This document shows, one piece after another, positions 48,018 through 56,790 of a stretch of DNA of 64,000 nucleotides (position 1 is its first letter; every line of letters starts with the position of its first letter). Where the stretch lies: the NCBI RefSeq assembly GCF_000737845.1, contig NZ_ATLK01000001.1:310001-374000 (forward strand), read 5' to 3'. Origin of the DNA: Bifidobacterium bombi DSM 19703. GTDB lineage: Bacteria; Actinomycetota; Actinomycetes; Actinomycetales; Bifidobacteriaceae. The notes beneath the pieces are model-generated. The model made no database searches. It saw only the letters and a program-made list of their open reading frames with translations, and was not told where the DNA came from. Position numbers and translations under genes: made by a program.

Positions 48018-48147
48018 GGAAGTTCCGGAAAGCCTGAGCTTATGGAATCGGCGCCTACAGTGTTATATTTGCGTGCCTGGCGAGGTTGTTCCTTGTGTGT
48101 GGTGCCGTGCTGCTGGTTGCACATACCCGGCACGCTGTCGCCCGCTT

Positions 48148-49869
48148 TCAGTGCGACGCGCTGAACAGACGACGGTGCATGGCGTTGATTGCCTTCTGCG
48201 TCATGTCTTTGGTCGATCCCGCGCCTTTTCCGCGCACGCCGAGGAAGACGGTGGCCACCATCATGAACGCGATGACCGAGCTGACGTACAATGATATCCG
48301 AACGCCGAAGATGCTTGAGGTGATGGCAGCGGCATGACTTGTGCCGAGCGTACGTTCCTTAAGCGTGGTGAACTGTTCCATCAGAATGACCAGGACAGGT
48401 GAGCCTATGGCCCCGGATACCTGTCGAATGGTGTTTGTGACGGCAGATCCCGCTGACACATCCTTCGGTTCAAGGCAGTTGAGTGACCATGTCGTGCAAG
48501 GCATCAGCACAAAGCCCATGCCTACCTGCCGAATGAATTGGCAGATGGAAACCCACCAAATCACGGTCCCACTGCCGATGAAGCTCATCATCACAGTTCC
48601 AATGAACAGAATAATGGAGCCGAACAAAGCGGTCGGACGGGCTCCGAATTTGTCCAGCAGACGTCCGCCGCCAAACTGGGAGATGCACTGTCCCAGTGCT
48701 CCGGGCAGCATCACCAGTCCTGAGATCGTAGCGGCGTAGCCACGATCGCTTTGGATATACAACGGCAGGATGACATTGATGGAGCTGAAAGCGAAGAAGC
48801 TTAGTGCCGCCACAAGCGTGCCGATCATGAAGTTGCGGTTGCGTAGCACGGTGAGATCGAGCAGAGGTGGCTGGACTTCCTTGAGTTCTTCGGCATAGGT
48901 GCCTTCGTGCATCTTGCGACGACCAAAATGACGATTGACTACGGGCTGGTCATCCCAGTCTTCTATCGGTCTGATACGTGCGTTGCCGGCTGCGTTGTGC
49001 CTTCGCAGTTCCAAGAGCTCGGAGCGGGCTGCATTGAATCGTCTGGCACCCTTCATCTGACGGACGATGAACCAGACAATGCCCCCGAGTCCGACGAGCA
49101 TCATCAGCCATACCATCGGGTTGGTGAAAGGGTAGGACTCGATGTTCGTGAAGCCGTAGAGAAGTCCTCCAAAGCCGATGACGGAAAGGCATACTGAGAA
49201 GAAATCGGCCTTGGCCATTTTGTCTTTTTCATTGAAATTATGCAGACCGAAGATGGCCAGCAGCAGTGCGATTACACCTGAAATGCTCAGAGTCAGGAAT
49301 ATCGAGCGCCAGCCGGTGGCATCCGTCTGCCAGCCGCCGAACGTAGGTCCGATAGCCGGGGCCACGCTCATCGCCATACCCACGGTCCCCATGGCCAAAC
49401 CTCGCTTGGCAAGTGGATAGATGGAGAAAACGGTGATTTGCAGAACAGGCCACATCACCCCGGACCCCACGGCCTCCAAGGTCCGTCCGAGCAGGACGAA
49501 AGCGAAGACATGGCTTTGCCAAGCCAGCAACGAGCCGATGGTGAAGATGCTCATGGAGGTAATGACGATCTGACGGGTAGAGAACCTTCGGGTAAGGTAT
49601 GCGGTGAGTGGCACCATCACACCCTGCACCAGCTGGATGACCGAGGTAAGCCATTGACCTGTCGTCACGCTGATATGGAATTCATCCACGATGGTCGGGA
49701 GAGCGGCGCTTAGTTGCAGCTGCGTGAAGTTGCCGAGAAAGGTGATGAAAGTGAGTATGGCGATAGATACGAACGCGGCGTGGGTCAGATGACCGTCGGC
49801 ATAGGTCTCGCCTTGTTGCAGAGGAACTGACAGATTGTGCTTCGTGTTTTTCAGGAGTCGCCTTTGCAA
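48148..49869 (-). CDS. MFS drug-resistance-type exporter (DHA2/EmrB-QacA family)
   Basis: A 573-residue membrane protein with about 14 hydrophobic segments, a DHA2 proton antiporter. Seen: LSAALPTIVDEFHIS in segment 1, the motif A-like loop LTRRFSTRQ and the motif C-like segment MSVAPAIGPTFGG. An unusually long hydrophilic loop of about 85 residues (RRFNAARSELLELRRHNAAG to EVQPPLLDL) splits the protein in the middle. The start is taken as TTG 49869 with a weak AGAAGTG upstream; a later start is possible. The substrate is unknown; multidrug or bile efflux is typical in gut bacteria. It converges on the HNH gene. Confidence 0.88.
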   Translation of the reverse strand: MQRRLLKNTKHNLSVPLQQGETYADGHLTHAAFVSIAILTFITFLGNFTQLQLSAALPTIVDEFHISVTTGQWLTSVIQLVQGVMVPLTAYLTRRFSTRQIVITSMSIFTIGSLLAWQSHVFAFVLLGRTLEAVGSGVMWPVLQITVFSIYPLAKRGLAMGTVGMAMSVAPAIGPTFGGWQTDATGWRSIFLTLSISGVIALLLAIFGLHNFNEKDKMAKADFFSVCLSVIGFGGLLYGFTNIESYPFTNPMVWLMMLVGLGGIVWFIVRQMKGARRFNAARSELLELRRHNAAGNARIRPIEDWDDQPVVNRHFGRRKMHEGTYAEELKEVQPPLLDLTVLRNRNFMIGTLVAALSFFAFSSINVILPLYIQSDRGYAATISGLVMLPGALGQCISQFGGGRLLDKFGARPTALFGSIILFIGTVMMSFIGSGTVIWWVSICQFIRQVGMGFVLMPCTTWSLNCLEPKDVSAGSAVTNTIRQVSGAIGSPVLVILMEQFTTLKERTLGTSHAAAITSSIFGVRISLYVSSVIAFMMVATVFLGVRGKGAGSTKDMTQKAINAMHRRLFSASH

Positions 49870-49921
49870 GACTTAATCACTTCTTTTCTGTTTTTATTCG
49901 GATGTGCCCTTGTTTTAGAAC

Positions 49922-50926
49922 TCAGTAGTTGCCGTTTGCGAGCCAATGACGATATGCGCCTTGGATGCCGCCATACCGCTGGCAGTAGCTCCAGAACCAC
50001 CTCAGCTGTGTCTGATAGTTGTCGTGCCAATCCGCTCCTGCACTCGCCATTTTGCTTCCTGGCAACGCTTGGGGCAGTCCGTAGGCGCCTGAAGGGTTCT
50101 GGGCGTGCACGTTCCAGCCTGATTCATGGGAGATGATGAATACGGTCGCAGTGAAGTCCTCTTCGCTGTAGCCGTTCGAAAGCAGGTAGTCATGTGCCCA
50201 CTGCTGCATCTCCCCGACGGGGACCGTCGTGCCTATGGTATTGTCGCTGCCCTTAGAACCGGCGCTCGAACCTGATCCGGAACCGGTGCCTACCAAAATG
50301 ACCTTGTCAACCGGCGCGGTCTTGACGTATGAGGTGAACACATTGCTGGAAATGACCTTGCCCCCGGCCTTGGTAACGAGACTTGTGGTCTCCATAACTC
50401 CATTGCTGCCTTCAGTCTGTACCTTTTCCTGGCCTTTAGGCAATGCCGCGGTTTCCTTGCGGACGGTATTGAACGCAATTGGTTCTTCCGAGGTCTTCAG
50501 CGCGGAACCCGCACGGGAAATCGTCACCACAGTGGATTCCTTCACCTTGGAATTCAACGCCGGCGTGATGACATCACCCGGCTCGAGCGTAATGTCGCCT
50601 TGCTCGAGGACCGATTTCACGGTGGTGAAATCTCTGCCTACTACAGCACGTGACGTGCCGTCAACTTTGACGGTCACATACGTGGCGTTGGGGTCCGCCC
50701 TGCGCAGACCGTCTCGTGCACTACTACGAGATACGCTCAAAGCGTTCCGGTCGGTTACGGAATATGCTGTCTGCGTCATCTGCGTTGCCATGCGGTGCCG
50801 ATATGCATTGAGTTCCAGCAAGCCGCCGATCAACAAGGCGATTGCGGTGAAGAAACAGAGTATCTTAAGCCACTGGCGTTTGCTCAGTGAGCTGAGGGTT
50901 TTTACTTCCTTACGGTGGTTTGCCAT
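49922..50926 (-). CDS. Secreted cell-wall protein with DUF348 and G5 domains and lytic transglycosylase-like end
   Basis: A 334-residue protein with one N-terminal membrane segment (ILCFFTAIALLIGGLLEL, about residues 22-39). It is followed by a ubiquitin-like DUF348 segment (about 75-135), a G5 domain (about 145-225), a Gly/Ser linker (GSGSGSSAGS) and a C-terminal lysozyme-like region with IISHESGWNVHAQNPSGAYG. This is the layout of resuscitation-promoting-factor-like and transglycosylase proteins that cut peptidoglycan. The likely catalytic Glu is in HESGW. The start ATG 50926 has AAGGAG at 50936-50931, 4 bases away. A terminator separates it from trxA. Confidence 0.88.
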   Translation of the reverse strand: MANHRKEVKTLSSLSKRQWLKILCFFTAIALLIGGLLELNAYRHRMATQMTQTAYSVTDRNALSVSRSSARDGLRRADPNATYVTVKVDGTSRAVVGRDFTTVKSVLEQGDITLEPGDVITPALNSKVKESTVVTISRAGSALKTSEEPIAFNTVRKETAALPKGQEKVQTEGSNGVMETTSLVTKAGGKVISSNVFTSYVKTAPVDKVILVGTGSGSGSSAGSKGSDNTIGTTVPVGEMQQWAHDYLLSNGYSEEDFTATVFIISHESGWNVHAQNPSGAYGLPQALPGSKMASAGADWHDNYQTQLRWFWSYCQRYGGIQGAYRHWLANGNY

Positions 50927-51016
50927 CATGCTCCTTGAATTCGCCTGTCTGGGCGACAGACATATCTCAATTGTCATAAGTATAAGCCGCGGCATAGAGA
51001 ACAGGTGCCTGAATGT

Positions 51017-51040
51017 AAAGAAAACGACCGTCCCCGGTCG
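51017..51040 (-). terminator. Intrinsic terminator or attenuator between trxA and the G5-domain gene
   Basis: On the minus strand CGACCG (51040-51035) pairs with CGGTCG (51030-51025) around the loop GGGA and is followed by TTTTCTTT (51024-51017). This is a standard rho-independent terminator for trxA. A second GCGACCG lies further upstream on the same strand (51073-51067), so an alternative pairing with CGGTCG is possible. Confidence 0.7.
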
Positions 51041-51168
51041 CAAGCCTTATGACTTGCTTCAAGCGGCGGTCGCATGAAATCAATGGGAAATTATGAAATC
51101 AACGGGATATTGGACGGGGCATACGAAAAATGGGTTACCTTGCCCGCGTATGACCTGAAACGAAGCCG

Positions 51169-51522
51169 TTATGCTTGCGGCTGAGTTTCGTCTTTGCTCA
51201 TGTCCAGATCGCGAGCCTGTTTGATTAGCTCATTGAGGTCCGAAGCCCGCAAGGCCCCGGCTTGCTTGAAGATGACTTGGCCATTCTTGGCGATCAGCAG
51301 GGTGGGTACCGCCTGGATGTCCGCTGCGCTGGCCAGATCCTGGTTCTGGTCGATGTCGACCTTTCCGAAGACTATGTCTGTGTTGTCCTCGCTCGCTTTT
51401 TCATATACCGGTCCGAAGGCCTTGCAGGGCCCGCACCATGTGGCCCAGAAGTCCACGAAGACCAGTTCGTTGTCTTTGATGGTATGTTCGAAGTTCGTTG
51501 AAGTAAGTGTCTGTGTTGCCAT
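51169..51522 (-). CDS. trxA: Thioredoxin
   Basis: A 117-residue cytoplasmic protein disulfide reductant. The redox motif WCGPCK lies in VDFWATWCGPCKAF at about residues 25-38, the cis-Pro is in AVPTLLI and the C-terminal Gly-rich turn is QAGALRASDL. A charged tail (DMSKDETQPQA) extends beyond the usual end. ATG 51522 is preceded by AAAGGAG. A terminator lies downstream. In bifidobacteria thioredoxin systems support oxygen tolerance, which fits the redox genes elsewhere in the window. Confidence 0.96.
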   Translation of the reverse strand: MATQTLTSTNFEHTIKDNELVFVDFWATWCGPCKAFGPVYEKASEDNTDIVFGKVDIDQNQDLASAADIQAVPTLLIAKNGQVIFKQAGALRASDLNELIKQARDLDMSKDETQPQA

Positions 51523-51751
51523 TACGGCTCCTTTCGAGAGTCCTTTCATGATAACGCGTGGGACGGTCTTCGTGCTAACATTTCGTTACCAGCTTCGCTT
51601 GCCGTCGAAACGTATCAGCAATGCGGTCCACTGGTGCGCTCGAACATCTTCGTTTTTCCCTTTAATAAGCCGTTAATGAGCCTCACCCGTATGGTGGTTG
51701 TTTGAGAAGCTCGGCCATGGGTGCGATAGGTGCGTCGCAGCGATGGGGATA

Positions 51752-51780
51752 TTGGATTTTTGGTTCTTTTGGTGGATAAT
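51752..51780 (+). promoter_or_regulatory. Promoter of the DUF4916 gene, giving a probably leaderless mRNA
   Basis: A -35 TTGGAT (51752-51757), a 17-base spacer and a -10 GATAAT (51775-51780). The predicted transcript start (about 51787) coincides with the ATG. Confidence 0.55.
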
Positions 51781-51786
51781 GGAGTC

Positions 51787-52419
51787 ATGCCGGTTTTAAA
51801 TGATGAGGTTCCAGATGATGACGATTTCGATGCGGCGCGTGTCAGAGGTGAGTTCGATGGGATTACTCCCGAGGATTTCGTGCGTGGCTCTGACAATGGC
51901 AATCCTCCGGGCTGGCTTCCGGCGGTGCGTATAGACCGGTTGCGGCGCGAGGTACCGCTCGTCTACGTAGAGGTGGTCCCTGTGCGTTGTGACGATCTTG
52001 GGCGTATCAGCGAAGTCGGCTCGCTGGTGCGCGTGCGTGACAACGGTTCCGTGGAACGCACGTTGGTCAAGGGCCGTCTGCTGTTCCATGAAACCATACG
52101 TGAGGCGTTGGCACGCAATATCGGCAAGGATCTCGGTGAAATAGCGCTGCCGGTCATACCTCCTAGCCTTCAGCCTTTTACGGTTGCAGAATTCTTTCCG
52201 ACACCAGGCATATCAAGATTCTACGACCCCAGGCAGCATGCTGTCGCATTATGCTACGTAGTTGTGATTTCAGGGGATTGCAAACCCCAGGATTCCTCCC
52301 TCGATGTGCAATGGTGTGCTATAGCAAGTCCTGAATTCCGAACTTTCCTCAATCAGATGGACGACGGGCAGGATGAGATAGTGCGTCGGGCTCTGAGCTG
52401 GACGGGTGCCGGAGAATGA
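51787..52419 (+). CDS. DUF4916 family protein (NUDIX-like)
   Basis: A 210-residue protein that I recognise as the actinobacterial DUF4916 type, distantly related to NUDIX hydrolases. The conserved part includes WLPAVRIDRLRREVPLVYVE, LVKGRLLFHETIREALARNI and FFPTPGISRFYDPRQHAVA. The NUDIX box Glu pattern (REXXEE) is not preserved: HETIREALARNIGKDLG occupies that place, so classical NUDIX catalysis is doubtful. The ATG at 51787 sits at the predicted transcription start. It is divergent from trxA. The function is unknown. Confidence 0.75.
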   Translation: MPVLNDEVPDDDDFDAARVRGEFDGITPEDFVRGSDNGNPPGWLPAVRIDRLRREVPLVYVEVVPVRCDDLGRISEVGSLVRVRDNGSVERTLVKGRLLFHETIREALARNIGKDLGEIALPVIPPSLQPFTVAEFFPTPGISRFYDPRQHAVALCYVVVISGDCKPQDSSLDVQWCAIASPEFRTFLNQMDDGQDEIVRRALSWTGAGE

Positions 52420-52578
52420 CATCCGTGTCCGTGGAACTGTGCGTGGGGACTGGGATGCACCTAGGCATACGTGACATGCGTTTTCGAGCCGGTCGGAGGA
52501 CCGATGCAGATTCAGACGGATGCGTTCCGCGCTGTGTGTAGCCGTGCGTCCTATCGTTGTCAGTGGAAAGGATAATAA

Positions 52579-53529
52579 GTGGTGATGGAGTCGAACGTAG
52601 GTCACGAACAGGTGGGACGGGTTTCCCGTGCCTATGCATTCGATGGGGAAATGCTTGCCGAGCAAGAGGAATGGTCCCGTAGACCGTTATGTGTGGTCAA
52701 TCATGAGTACCGCGCGGGGTCAGGTACGCCGCTAGTACTTGTCCACGCCTTTCCTATCGATCACCGTATGTGGGATGAATGTGCCGCACTGATCATCTCG
52801 CGGTCGGCGCGAGCCGGAGTCGTTCCCTTTGCCGTCTGGGCGCCTGATATGCCCGGTGCCGGTATGAGCCCCGTCCCTGTTGTGGGGAGCTATGGTGAGC
52901 CACGTGAGGACGGGGCATATCCCCGGGCTCTGGACGCCATCGTCGAAACGTACGTGGACATGCTCCATGACGCAGGCTACGACAAAGCTGTTTGGGCTGG
53001 GATATCCATGGGTGGGTATGTGGCGTTGGACGTGCAAAGACTGCATCCTGAATGTGTTGCAGGCTTGGCACTGTGCGACACGACTGCCGACGCCGATGTC
53101 GACGGAGGCGCCAAGCGCTTGGGTGTTGCGCAGGACGTCGTACGCGGTCTCACGGTGATGCCGGTACTTCATTTCGCACAGCCGGCGCAAGGCGATTCCA
53201 CGGTTAGAAGGTCGAGTTGGTTCATCGACGAGATGACGTCTTGGATCAGGGAGCAGTCGCCCGCCGGAATAGATTGGCGTCAGCGCATGGCTGCGGGAAG
53301 GCCGGATATGAATGCGCAGCTGCCACGTATCACCGTCCCGTCCCTGGTTCTTTGTGGCGACCGCGACCCGTCCAGCGGTCCCGATCGCATGCGGGTCATG
53401 GCCTCACACATGACAGGGACCGAGGTCGATATGCAGATCATCCATGACTGCGGGCATTTCAGTGCTGTGGAGCATCCCGAAGAGGTGGCCGAAGCTTTGT
53501 TGCATCTCATGGCGCGTGTCGGGCGCTGA
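52579..53529 (+). CDS. Alpha/beta hydrolase
   Basis: A 316-residue cytoplasmic hydrolase. The oxyanion region is LVHAFPIDHRMW, the nucleophile Ser is in the elbow GISMGG, the acid is likely the Asp in LCGDRDPSSG, and the His is in DCGHFSAVEHPEE. The first 35 residues are an unconserved extension. GTG 52579 follows AAAGGA by 6 bases; ATG 52585 is an alternative. It resembles the esterase or lactonase-type hydrolases; the substrate is unknown. gcvH follows after 43 bases but has its own promoter. Confidence 0.88.
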   Translation: MVMESNVGHEQVGRVSRAYAFDGEMLAEQEEWSRRPLCVVNHEYRAGSGTPLVLVHAFPIDHRMWDECAALIISRSARAGVVPFAVWAPDMPGAGMSPVPVVGSYGEPREDGAYPRALDAIVETYVDMLHDAGYDKAVWAGISMGGYVALDVQRLHPECVAGLALCDTTADADVDGGAKRLGVAQDVVRGLTVMPVLHFAQPAQGDSTVRRSSWFIDEMTSWIREQSPAGIDWRQRMAAGRPDMNAQLPRITVPSLVLCGDRDPSSGPDRMRVMASHMTGTEVDMQIIHDCGHFSAVEHPEEVAEALLHLMARVGR

Positions 53530-53537
53530 TATGAGGT

Positions 53538-53566
53538 TTGCTTCGCCTCGGTTCCTGCGTTAGACT
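53538..53566 (+). promoter_or_regulatory. Promoter of gcvH, giving a probably leaderless mRNA
   Basis: A -35 TTGCTT (53538-53543), a 17-base spacer and a -10 TAGACT (53561-53566). The predicted transcript start at about 53573 is the A of the gcvH ATG, and no SD is present. Confidence 0.55.
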
Positions 53567-53572
53567 CATTGC

Positions 53573-54007
53573 ATGAGTGACTTTGAGATGGATGGCGGTG
53601 ACCGTTCCGATGAAAGGTCCGTGGGTTTGGATGTGCCAGCCGAGCTTGGCTATAGCGATGAGCATGTTTGGGTAGGGCAGTCAGAGGGTCTGTTGTCCTT
53701 GGGCATTACCGAATACGCTGCGGATCATATGGGCGATTTGGTCTACGTCGATCTTCCTGAGGTGGGTACACGGTTCGACGTAGGCGACGAGTTGGTGCAG
53801 CTCGAATCGTCGAAGGCGGTGCAGCCCGTGATTGCGCCTGTGGCGGGGACGGTTCGTCATGTCAATGGTGAGGTTGCCGAAGACCCTGAAATCGTGAATA
53901 ACGATCCGTATGGTGAAGGTTGGATGGTGAAGGTTGAGCCGGAGGACGATGAGCCTGAATTGCTCGATGACGGGCAGTACCGCAATCTGCTCAGAAAATC
54001 AAAGTAA
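53573..54007 (+). CDS. gcvH: Glycine cleavage system H protein (lipoyl carrier)
   Basis: A 144-residue lipoyl-domain protein. The lipoylated Lys lies in QLESSKAVQPVIAPV, and YSDEHVWVG and LSLGITEYAADHMGDLVYVDLP are typical GcvH segments. An acidic N-terminal extension of about 20 residues precedes the domain. No gcvT, gcvP or other glycine cleavage gene is in the window. A lipoate ligase lies about 4.7 kb downstream. GcvH may therefore serve as a lipoyl relay or carrier in another reaction (inference). The mRNA appears leaderless. Confidence 0.92.
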   Translation: MSDFEMDGGDRSDERSVGLDVPAELGYSDEHVWVGQSEGLLSLGITEYAADHMGDLVYVDLPEVGTRFDVGDELVQLESSKAVQPVIAPVAGTVRHVNGEVAEDPEIVNNDPYGEGWMVKVEPEDDEPELLDDGQYRNLLRKSK

Positions 54008-54111
54008 CGTTTGCCGTATGGCGCTTGGGTGAAGGCAACGAGACGTCATCGTGATGGCGTTCCTGCGTTTGCGCCGGGGTGGTTGGCCGATGCTGCCGTA
54101 TAATTTCCCTC

Positions 54112-56673
54112 ATGGGAATGGACACTGAAAAAGAGACATCGGGTTTGCGTTCCGCCAATCACGCGGATGTGGGGCGGCCGCCGGTGGCATTCGAACAACC
54201 CCATGTGCGCGAGGTGCATGGTGACGTCTTCGTCGATCCATACGAGTGGATGCGCGACAAAGACTCCGCGCGCCTGCGCGACTACGTCCGGGCACAGAAC
54301 GAGTATTATGCCGACCGGATGCGACCCTTGTCGGGGTTGAAGGACACTTTGTTCGAAGAGTTCAAGGGGCATGTTCAGGAAACGGACATGTCGGTCCCCA
54401 CCCGAATTGACGACTATTGGTATTTCGCCAGAACCAGAGAGGGAAGCCAATACGGTGTTCAGTGCAGAATTCATATCCGGGGTCGGGATGATTGGCACCC
54501 GCCGGTCATCGACATGCACGATGAGCCGGGTGCGGCACCGGATGAGGAAATCGTCTTTGACATGAACGCCGAGGCGCAGGGCCATGATTTTTTCCAGCTC
54601 GGTGGGCTCGACCTGAGCAGGGACGGCCGGTTCCTGCTTTACGGGGTCGATACGACAGGCGACGAACGCTATGACTATCGCATTCGTGACTTGAGTGACC
54701 ATCATGACCTTCCCGATCTTATGCCCGGTGTAGGTGGGGCCTGCATGACCGCCGATGGCCGTTGGGTCTTCTATGTACGGCTCGATGAGGCCTGGCGTCC
54801 TTGCGCCGTCGTGAGGCACCGGGTCGGTACGGCCGCACGACAGGATGTGGAGGTGTTCCGCGAGCGCGATGAACGTTTTTGGGTAGGGGTCTCCTTGAGT
54901 TTCGATGAACGTCATGTGGTGATAGGCACCGGGTCCAAAACGACCAGTGAGGTCCTTCTTCTTCCCGTTGATGACCCTGAGGGCGAGTTCCGCGTTTTCC
55001 TTCCGCGCACCGAGGGCGTGGAATACGACGTCAGTTTCGCGAGCTTCGAAGGAGCCGGTCAGGGCGGGTCGGACATACCCTTGGCATTGGTGTATCATAA
55101 TGCATTCAATCCCAATTTCGAAATCGACGTCGTGGACATGCGTATGCATGAACCCCCGTTCTCGTTGGGTGAAGGTACATGCATCGCCGTGGGTTCGCCT
55201 TACGGGTGCGAGCGAGGGGACGCCGTGGAGCGCGGCGCCTCCCGGCGGCATGTAGGAGAGCCGTATTTCAACTCCATCAACCCTGAGGTCCTTCAAGGCG
55301 CAAAAGGTCTGAGCATCGACGGCATCGCAATGTATCGGCACTTCGTCCAGCTGGGTTATCAGGCGGGCGGTCTTCCGCATGTCGCGGTCATCACCAAGGA
55401 ACAGGCTGCAGCCGATTTTCTGGCTGGTCGGCCTTGGGCATTCTTGGGACTCGAACCGCACAAGGGCTTGGTTCGTTCCTCTTTCGGATGTGAACCTGAT
55501 GAGGGAAGTGGTTACCCCGACGATATCGTTCTCGACTTTCCACGGACGGCCGGTCAAGGCGAAGAGAATGGCGGCGAAGCCGGGAGCGATATCGGGAACG
55601 GGCAGGTGCCGGGCGATCTGTGGGGTACCGATTCACAGGGTACGCGCAGGCGCCGGCTGTATTGCATCGGTACAGGCGGCAATCCCTCGTACGATGCACC
55701 TCGTTTGCGCTATTCGTTTTCCAGCTATTCCTCTCCCGGAGAGCTTCACGAAATAGATGTATGCACCGGCGAGGATGTCCTGCTCAAACGGATGAAGGTA
55801 TTGGGTGACTTCGATCCAGAACGGTACCGCGAACGGCGTGTATGGGTCGAAGCTCGCGACGGTGAGCTGGTGCCGGTGTCATTGGTCTGGCGAGAAGGAA
55901 TCCGCAAGGGGCCTTTCGCCATGTTCGTCACTGGGTATGGTGCGTATGAGGTCAATAGCGACCCTGGTTTCTCGGTATCCCGGCTCGGCATGCTGGACCG
56001 CGGCGTGTTGTATGCGGTGGTGCACGTCAGGGGTGGCGGTGAGATGGGGCGTGCTTGGTACGAGCAAGGGCGCAGGCTGAACAAACGCAACACGTTCGAG
56101 GACTTCGTCGATGCCACGAGGGCGTTGCAGAGATGCGGGCTTGCTGATTCGCGAAGGACCGTCGCGAACGGCGGGTCCGCCGGCGGGCTGCTAATGGGGG
56201 CGGTGGCCAACATGGCCCCGGAATGCTACGCCGGCATCGAGGCGGATGTGCCGTTCGTTGACGCGCTCACCTCCATTCTGGACCCATCATTGCCTTTGAC
56301 GGTCACGGAGTGGGATGAGTGGGGCGATCCGCTTCATGACCGATTGGTGTACGAGTATATGAAGTCATACACCCCGTACGAGAATGCGCCGTATGGGCTT
56401 TGGTCCTATGGACGCGATGACTCGGGCTCTCGGCGGCCTGCGGGAGGTGTTCGGTTCCCCAGGATTCTCGCTACCACGTCGATGAACGATACCAGGGTGC
56501 TCTATGTGGAGCCGCTGAAGTGGGTGGCGCGTTTGCAGTCGCAAGGCGTCGATGCCATGATCCGCGTAGAAACCGAGGCCGGGCACGGCGGCGTTTCGGG
56601 AAGGTATGCGCAGTGGCGTGAGGTTTGCGAAGAGAACGCCTGGTGTCTTCATGTCATGGGCATCGACGTCTGA
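54112..56673 (+). CDS. ptrB: Oligopeptidase B / prolyl oligopeptidase family serine protease (S9A)
   Basis: An 853-residue cytoplasmic peptidase. The N-terminal seven-bladed propeller domain (about residues 60-540) begins with DVFVDPYEWMRD. The C-terminal alpha/beta-hydrolase domain has the nucleophile Ser in ANGGSAGGLLMG, the Asp in SMNDTRVLYVEP and the His in EAGHGGVSGR. PtrB enzymes cut short peptides after basic residues. It is longer than the E. coli enzyme (about 690) because of inserts in the propeller. A perfect -10 TATAAT lies at 54099-54104, so the transcript starts near 54111 and ATG 54112 is leaderless. Confidence 0.93.
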   Translation: MGMDTEKETSGLRSANHADVGRPPVAFEQPHVREVHGDVFVDPYEWMRDKDSARLRDYVRAQNEYYADRMRPLSGLKDTLFEEFKGHVQETDMSVPTRIDDYWYFARTREGSQYGVQCRIHIRGRDDWHPPVIDMHDEPGAAPDEEIVFDMNAEAQGHDFFQLGGLDLSRDGRFLLYGVDTTGDERYDYRIRDLSDHHDLPDLMPGVGGACMTADGRWVFYVRLDEAWRPCAVVRHRVGTAARQDVEVFRERDERFWVGVSLSFDERHVVIGTGSKTTSEVLLLPVDDPEGEFRVFLPRTEGVEYDVSFASFEGAGQGGSDIPLALVYHNAFNPNFEIDVVDMRMHEPPFSLGEGTCIAVGSPYGCERGDAVERGASRRHVGEPYFNSINPEVLQGAKGLSIDGIAMYRHFVQLGYQAGGLPHVAVITKEQAAADFLAGRPWAFLGLEPHKGLVRSSFGCEPDEGSGYPDDIVLDFPRTAGQGEENGGEAGSDIGNGQVPGDLWGTDSQGTRRRRLYCIGTGGNPSYDAPRLRYSFSSYSSPGELHEIDVCTGEDVLLKRMKVLGDFDPERYRERRVWVEARDGELVPVSLVWREGIRKGPFAMFVTGYGAYEVNSDPGFSVSRLGMLDRGVLYAVVHVRGGGEMGRAWYEQGRRLNKRNTFEDFVDATRALQRCGLADSRRTVANGGSAGGLLMGAVANMAPECYAGIEADVPFVDALTSILDPSLPLTVTEWDEWGDPLHDRLVYEYMKSYTPYENAPYGLWSYGRDDSGSRRPAGGVRFPRILATTSMNDTRVLYVEPLKWVARLQSQGVDAMIRVETEAGHGGVSGRYAQWREVCEENAWCLHVMGIDV

Positions 56674-56790
56674 AGTCCGTGCACGTCGGCCTTTCGTCAT
56701 TGATGAGTGCGACGCCGTCCTGACAGTTACGTGTCCACGATGCGAAAGGCCGGCTGTCCCCGTTCGGTTTGACAGGTAGTCTGCATGGTT

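Noticed and set aside
54046-55557. A 503-codon minus-strand frame opposite ptrB
   Set aside because: ptrB on the plus strand has a complete S9 catalytic triad; the opposite frame shows none.
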